Of a stretch of DNA of 35,061 bases, positions 31,104 through 35,061 are shown one piece after another. The DNA lies in the NCBI GenBank assembly GCA_026988515.1, contig JALSLA010000077.1, positions 1-35,061 on the forward strand, read 5' to 3'. The notes beneath the pieces were generated by a model, which saw only the letters and a program-made list of their open reading frames with translations, searched no databases and had not been told where the DNA came from. Source of the DNA: Helicobacteraceae bacterium (lineage in GTDB: Bacteria > Campylobacterota > Campylobacteria > Campylobacterales > Sulfurimonadaceae). Within the stretch, counting starts at the first letter, position 1. Each line of letters opens with the position of its first letter. The position numbers and the translations under genes are program-made.

Positions 31104-31109
31104 ATTATA
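31104..31109 (-). promoter_or_regulatory. -10 box of the nitrate transporter gene
   Basis: Minus-strand TATAAT in CTATTATAATTCC, 39 nt before the ATG at 31064. Confidence 0.55.
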
Positions 31110-31141
31110 ATAGATATAAGCGCCAGAGAGAGCAAGAGTTG

Positions 31142-31155
31142 TGATTAAAAAATAA
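31142..31155. repeat. 14-bp direct repeat, copy 1
   Basis: TGATTAAAAAATAA, identical to copy 2 at 31187-31200, in the 222-nt divergent region between the nitrate transporter and reductase genes. The copies are 45 bp apart. Confidence 0.8.
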
Positions 31156-31186
31156 TCAATAAGTAAATCTTATGGCCTTGAAAATA

Positions 31187-31200
31187 TGATTAAAAAATAA
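31187..31200. repeat. 14-bp direct repeat, copy 2
   Basis: Identical to copy 1. It ends 12 bp before the iterated palindrome at 31213 and about 34 bp before the first -10 box of the reductase operon. Possible regulator half-sites. Confidence 0.8.
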
Positions 31201-31212
31201 GCAACAGAGGAA

Positions 31213-31224
31213 TTTACATGTAAA
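31213..31224. repeat. Iterated palindrome copy at the nitrate reductase promoter
   Basis: Exact 12-mer centred 17-29 bp upstream of two -10 candidates, i.e. at the -30 to -40 region. Confidence 0.95.
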
Positions 31225-31234
31225 ATGAACCCGC

Positions 31235-31240
31235 TATAAT
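31235..31240 (+). promoter_or_regulatory. -10 box of the nitrate reductase operon
   Basis: TATAAT (in CGCTATAATT) 46 nt before GTG 31287. A second TATAAT at 31247-31252 is an alternative, which would place the upstream palindrome near -40. Confidence 0.5.
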
Positions 31241-31286
31241 TTTGAATATAATAGTAACTAGTAATATAGTAAAGACGAGGAACAGC

Positions 31287-32867
31287 GTGCAAACAACCCC
31301 TTTAGAAAATTTTATAGAGTATAAAGCTCAAACCGGTATGCAGTGCGGGAATTACGCCATTGACGTACCGCCGCTTAATGCGGGTGAGCAGTACCGATTT
31401 CATTTTGATGCAACGGCATGTGTAGGGTGCCGTTGCTGTGAAGTGGCATGTAACGAGCAGAACAATAATCCGGCCGATGTCAAGTGGCGCCGTGTCGGTG
31501 AGATGGAGGGCGGTGTATTTCCTCAGGTGATGCAGCTGTTTAACTCAATGAGTTGTAATCACTGTATCGATCCGGCATGTCTTATTGGCTGTCCGACTGA
31601 GAGTTATATTAAAATAGAAGCTACCGGGATTGTCGTTCATGATGATGAAACATGCATCGGATGCCAGTACTGCACATGGAACTGTCCCTACGGTGTGCCG
31701 GTCTATCATGAAGAGCGTCATATTGTTACCAAGTGCCACATGTGTCATGAACGGCTTGATGTCGGGCAGTCTCCGGCATGCGTGCAGGCGTGTCCATCAG
31801 GTGCCATTATGATTGAGACGGTCAATATTGAGAGATGGACAAGTGAGCAGATGGATGATCAGGGCAATATGCCGTACCTTCCCGATGCACGTCTGACCAA
31901 TGCAACGACCCGCTATACGCTTCCTGAAAACTTGGAGGCGGTAATGGACGACATGATTGAACGTGATGAACACCTCTTGAAGCCTGCGCACTCAGAACTT
32001 CCGCTTGTTTTTATGACGGTATTGACCCAAGTGTCGCTGGGGGCATTTGCGGCACTGATGCTGGGGAATGTATTGAGTCTTTTTGGTTTAAGCACACCCA
32101 ATTGGGTCATGGCCGTTGCGGCACTGATTCCCGCCGCTTTGGGCTTGCCGCTTTCGGCACTGCATCTGGGACGGCCGCTTCGTGCTATGACGGCAATGAA
32201 AAACATTAAAACCTCATGGCTCTCCCGTGAAGCATTGGCATTGGGAATATTTGTCGGTATGATGACTCTCAATGTTCTTTGGTATGCCATAGGCATACCC
32301 AAAGGGTTACATGTAATATTTGAATTATTGACTTTGGGCGTAGGTGTGTACGGTATTTATGCGCAGTCCATGATTTATCGTATTGCGGCGCGTCCCTCAT
32401 GGAATCGTATGACCACAAACCTGAAGTTTTTCGGTGTGGGATACGTCGGTTTTACTCTGATGGCTCTGGTCGCACTGATGCAGCATGTTGAGAGTGCGGT
32501 AACGCCACTGCTGGCAACGGCACTGGTAGCGGCGGCGGCACAGGCTTTTTTCAGTTATGAAGATCGTCGAACTTTGAAAAAGAATGGAGCGTATGCCTAC
32601 CAACTGCAACGCACCTTGCGTCTGTATCGTGAGTTGTTTTCACGACAGGTAACAATACGTGCGGTTATGTTTGTTGTCGGTGCCTTGCTGATGCCGTTGC
32701 TGGTGCTTGTTTTAGCGGGTGCCGGTGCACATACTGCTGCGGTTGCGGTGCTGATTTTGAGTATTGTATTAAGTATGGGGAGTGAGTTGGTTGACCGCTT
32801 TTTATTTTATGCAACTGTGGTACCCTTAGGGATGGCAGGTTCATTTTTTGTAGGAAAACAGCGATGA
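31287..32867 (+). CDS. DmsB-DmsC fusion: four-cluster Fe-S subunit with quinol-type membrane anchor
   Basis: The 526-residue protein starts at GTG 31287, with GAGGA 7 nt upstream; frames further left have no site. The N half (about 25-220) carries four Cys-rich 4Fe-4S motifs of DmsB type: CVGCRCCEVAC, CNHCIDPACLIGC, CIGCQYCTWNCPYG, and CHMCHERLD with CVQACPSG. The C half (about 230-520) is a DmsC-like membrane domain of about eight segments, with LGRPLRAMTAMKNIKTSWLS, the DmsC family stretch. It overlaps the nitrate reductase start by 4 nt. It likely feeds electrons from menaquinol to the adjacent catalytic subunit, an unusual partner for NasA. Confidence 0.92.
   Translation: MQTTPLENFIEYKAQTGMQCGNYAIDVPPLNAGEQYRFHFDATACVGCRCCEVACNEQNNNPADVKWRRVGEMEGGVFPQVMQLFNSMSCNHCIDPACLIGCPTESYIKIEATGIVVHDDETCIGCQYCTWNCPYGVPVYHEERHIVTKCHMCHERLDVGQSPACVQACPSGAIMIETVNIERWTSEQMDDQGNMPYLPDARLTNATTRYTLPENLEAVMDDMIERDEHLLKPAHSELPLVFMTVLTQVSLGAFAALMLGNVLSLFGLSTPNWVMAVAALIPAALGLPLSALHLGRPLRAMTAMKNIKTSWLSREALALGIFVGMMTLNVLWYAIGIPKGLHVIFELLTLGVGVYGIYAQSMIYRIAARPSWNRMTTNLKFFGVGYVGFTLMALVALMQHVESAVTPLLATALVAAAAQAFFSYEDRRTLKKNGAYAYQLQRTLRLYRELFSRQVTIRAVMFVVGALLMPLLVLVLAGAGAHTAAVAVLILSIVLSMGSELVDRFLFYATVVPLGMAGSFFVGKQR
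32307..32316. repeat. Iterated palindrome variant
   Basis: TTACATGTAA inside the DmsBC fusion gene, read TTA CAT GTA ATA (Leu-His-Val-Ile). Confidence 0.85.
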
Positions 32868-35061
32868 TAAAAACAGTAAAAAACTTTCTAGGTCTGGACA
32901 TTCAAGAAGCACGATACAAGCTGAGTAACGATCCGCAATTCGGCATGATCAGTGATGCAAAAAAACCCGATAAATGGGTCCTTTCTACCTGTGGATACTG
33001 CGGAGTGGGGTGCGGTCTGTATATTGGCGTCAAAAACGGTGAAGCACTCTATACCAAAGGCAACCCCAAACATGCCGTCAATATGGGTACGCTCTGCCCC
33101 AAAGGGCTCAGTGAGCATCAGCTCTTGAACTCTCCCGAGCGCATAGTGCATCCTCAAATACGTAACAACGGTGTGTTGCAAGATGCGAGTTGGGAAGATG
33201 CTTTCAAGAAGGTGAGTGCTACATTTAAACAGATTACCGATACTTACGGCTCCAAAGCGATCGGCATTATCTCAACAGGGCAGATGCTTACCGAAGAGTT
33301 TTATGCTTTAGGAAAGTTGGCACAGTTGGGATTGCGTACCAATAATTTTGACGGCAATACGACGTTGTGCATGGCTTCGGCAGTGATGGGCTACAAACAG
33401 TCATTGGGTTCTGATGGAGCGGTAGGCAGCTATGAAGACTTTGAAGAGGCTAACGTTATTGTGCTTATCGGTGCCAATATTGCCGACAATCATCCCATTT
33501 TAAAACTCCATATTGCCAAAAACAAAAAGAAGCCCAAAATTATTGTTATTGATCCCAGAGCTTCGAAGACATCACAGATGGCTGATCTGTTTGTACCGCT
33601 TCGGCCGCGTACCGATCTGGCGCTTCTCAATGGTTTGGCATACATTATTATTGAACAGGGATGGGAAAATCAGGATTACATTCAAGCCAATACCAACGGC
33701 TTTAAGGCACTGAAAAAATTTCTTCGGGATTACCCGCCGCAGGAGGTGGCCAATATTACCGGTATTGACGTGAAGACACTGTATGAGTTGGCACGTCAGT
33801 ATGCGTCACAAGAGGCGGTATTGACGGCATGGACTATGGGTGTGAACCAGTCTGCCATGGGAACCGATACGGTGAGTGCCATTATTAACCTGCACCTGCT
33901 CACCGGAAAAATCGGTACGCCCGGAAGTGGACCGTTTAGTATTACGGGTCAGTGCAATGCGATGGGAACACGCGAAAGCGGGTTTACCTCATCGCTTCCG
34001 GGATATCGCAACTTTGGTGACATGGAAGCGGCACGGGAGTATGCCGAGATTGTAAACATCCCCGTAGAGAGGGTTCCGACCGAACGCGGTTACAAATATG
34101 CCGAGATTATCGATGCGATTGATCGGGGTGAAATTAAAGCGTTATGGGTGGTGGCAACCAATCCGCTGGTTAGTTTTCCCGACCAGGAAAAGTTGCGTAA
34201 CACGTTGAAAAAGCTCGATATTTTGGTGGTGCAAGATGCTTTTATGTCCGATACCGCAGAGGTGGCCGATGTTCTCTTCGCTGCGGCGACATGGGGCGAG
34301 AAAGAAGGTACTTACACCAATTCGGAGCGACGGGTTAACCGTGCCAACAAAGCGGTAGAACCCCGTGGCACGGCAATGAGTGATTTTGATATTTTTCTTG
34401 AGTTTTCCAAATATTTTGAAGGTGTCAATGCGTTAATTTATCCAAACTGGAGTGCGCCTGTCGATGCCTTTAACGAGTGGAAAGAGGTAAGCCGCGGCAG
34501 ACTGTGCGACTATTCGGGAATTACCTATGATATGCTTGAGACACACGGCGGTATTCAGTGGCCGTGTAATGAGGAGCGACCCATGGGAACAAAACGGTTG
34601 TACGGTGAAGGAATGCCATTTCGAACTCCCGATGCTAAAGCCAATTTTACGACATCAGCGTGGTTTCCGATGCAAGAGGCGGTCTGTGCCGAATTTCCGC
34701 TTGTTTTAAATACCGGTCGTACCGTAGAACAGTGGCATACGCGCACCAAAACGCGAAGTATCGATATTTTAAATGATCTTGCCCCCGAAGCTTGGGTTGA
34801 CATCAACCCAAGCGATGCCGCGCTTTTACATGTAAAAAGCGGTGATCGTATTGCGCTCTCAAGCCCGCGCGGTAGAGTAGAGGACGTGGTCGTTAAAGTG
34901 ACACAAACCGTAGCACCCGGAACGGTTTTTGTACCGTTTCATTTTAATACGCAGTTGGTCAATCGTCTGACACAGACCGAAGTCTGCCCAAAATCGGGTG
35001 AGCCCAACTTTAAGCAGACGGCAATTCAGCTGCACTCTTTGAAAGTTCCTGAAGGGATTCG
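32864..35061 (+). CDS. nasA: Assimilatory nitrate reductase catalytic subunit (3' end beyond window)
   Basis: The gene begins at ATG 32864, overlapping the DmsBC stop (ATGA), and stays open to the window end: 732 codons, no stop. N-terminal Cys43, Cys46, Cys50 and Cys78 (CGYCGVGC, then LCPKG) bind one 4Fe-4S cluster. Mo-bis-MGD enzymes of the NasA type use the Cys seen at 169 in LCMASAVMGYKQSLGSDGA. SITGQCNAMGTRESG and the C-terminal molybdopterin dinucleotide-binding region (from about 605, LNTGRTVEQWHT) are intact. No signal peptide or Tat motif, so it is cytoplasmic, consistent with assimilation. A nirB/nirA would be expected downstream. Confidence 0.9.
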   Translation, partial: MIKTVKNFLGLDIQEARYKLSNDPQFGMISDAKKPDKWVLSTCGYCGVGCGLYIGVKNGEALYTKGNPKHAVNMGTLCPKGLSEHQLLNSPERIVHPQIRNNGVLQDASWEDAFKKVSATFKQITDTYGSKAIGIISTGQMLTEEFYALGKLAQLGLRTNNFDGNTTLCMASAVMGYKQSLGSDGAVGSYEDFEEANVIVLIGANIADNHPILKLHIAKNKKKPKIIVIDPRASKTSQMADLFVPLRPRTDLALLNGLAYIIIEQGWENQDYIQANTNGFKALKKFLRDYPPQEVANITGIDVKTLYELARQYASQEAVLTAWTMGVNQSAMGTDTVSAIINLHLLTGKIGTPGSGPFSITGQCNAMGTRESGFTSSLPGYRNFGDMEAAREYAEIVNIPVERVPTERGYKYAEIIDAIDRGEIKALWVVATNPLVSFPDQEKLRNTLKKLDILVVQDAFMSDTAEVADVLFAAATWGEKEGTYTNSERRVNRANKAVEPRGTAMSDFDIFLEFSKYFEGVNALIYPNWSAPVDAFNEWKEVSRGRLCDYSGITYDMLETHGGIQWPCNEERPMGTKRLYGEGMPFRTPDAKANFTTSAWFPMQEAVCAEFPLVLNTGRTVEQWHTRTKTRSIDILNDLAPEAWVDINPSDAALLHVKSGDRIALSSPRGRVEDVVVKVTQTVAPGTVFVPFHFNTQLVNRLTQTEVCPKSGEPNFKQTAIQLHSLKVPEGI
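34825..34836. repeat. Iterated palindrome copy
   Basis: Exact 12-mer (14-bp TTTTACATGTAAAA) inside nasA, read TTA CAT GTA AAA (Leu-His-Val-Lys). Confidence 0.95.

Noticed and set aside
1-35061. CRISPR array, prophage, insertion sequence or toxin-antitoxin
   Set aside because: No regularly spaced repeats, transposase, integrase or phage genes were seen; the recombinase-like protein lacks catalytic residues and mobile context.

Overview
The window looks like a chromosomal segment of a free-living Campylobacterota (Epsilonproteobacteria), probably near Sulfurimonas, Sulfuricurvum or Sulfurovum. This rests on gene content, not on any search: futalosine-route mqnD next to fliQ and murB, recA-eno-ftsB-like-AMIN order, a cdsA-dxr-tsaD run, ccoG, a short NFACT protein, a TIGR04219-type barrel, and Tpx. 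Genes are tightly packed, with many 1, 4 or 8-nt overlaps. Promoters are mostly TATAAT boxes, often extended (TGnTATAAT), with little visible -35.

Layout. 1-178: nothing recognised. 179-373: tRNA-Ser(GGA) and tRNA-Ala(GGC), minus strand. 509-1414: lipoprotein. 1389-4250 (minus): mtnK-mtnA-class II aldolase, a methylthioadenosine salvage set that resembles the DHAP shunt. 4294-8996 (minus): TonB-dependent receptor, periplasmic binding protein, ABC ATPase and permease for a metal chelate or corrinoid, led by a small unknown ORF. 9123-9341: cold shock protein. 9573-11867: NFACT protein, a charged conserved-looking small protein and a SHOCT lipoprotein. 11988-15311: cdsA-dxr-hydrolase-tsaD. 15413-17452: thiol peroxidase, outer-membrane barrel, AMIN protein. 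17495-20100 (minus): recA-eno-ftsB-like. 20269-22204: mqnD-fliQ-murB. 22291-24387: a serine-recombinase-like protein that has lost its catalytic residues, then ccoG. 24452-26362 (minus): three-gene operon (small protein, NnrS/oxidase-like 12-TM protein, DUF59 Fe-S assembly factor) behind a perfect FNR-type box. 26459-27613: fatty acid desaturase. 27691-35061: nitrate assimilation locus with a PP2C phosphatase-Ser/Thr kinase fusion, a small membrane protein, a NarK/NasA transporter, a DmsB-DmsC fusion and NasA (cut by the window end).

The most striking signal is not a gene. The 12-bp palindrome TTTACATGTAAA occurs 10 times exactly, plus three one-or-two-base variants, in 35 kb where about 0.005 copies are expected from base composition. 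It is spread over both coding and intergenic DNA, sits beside several promoters, and in every gene it is read in the same frame (Leu-His-Val). It behaves like a highly iterated palindrome (compare cyanobacterial HIP1), a genome-wide operator, or an uptake/methylation signal. I know of no description of it in this group.
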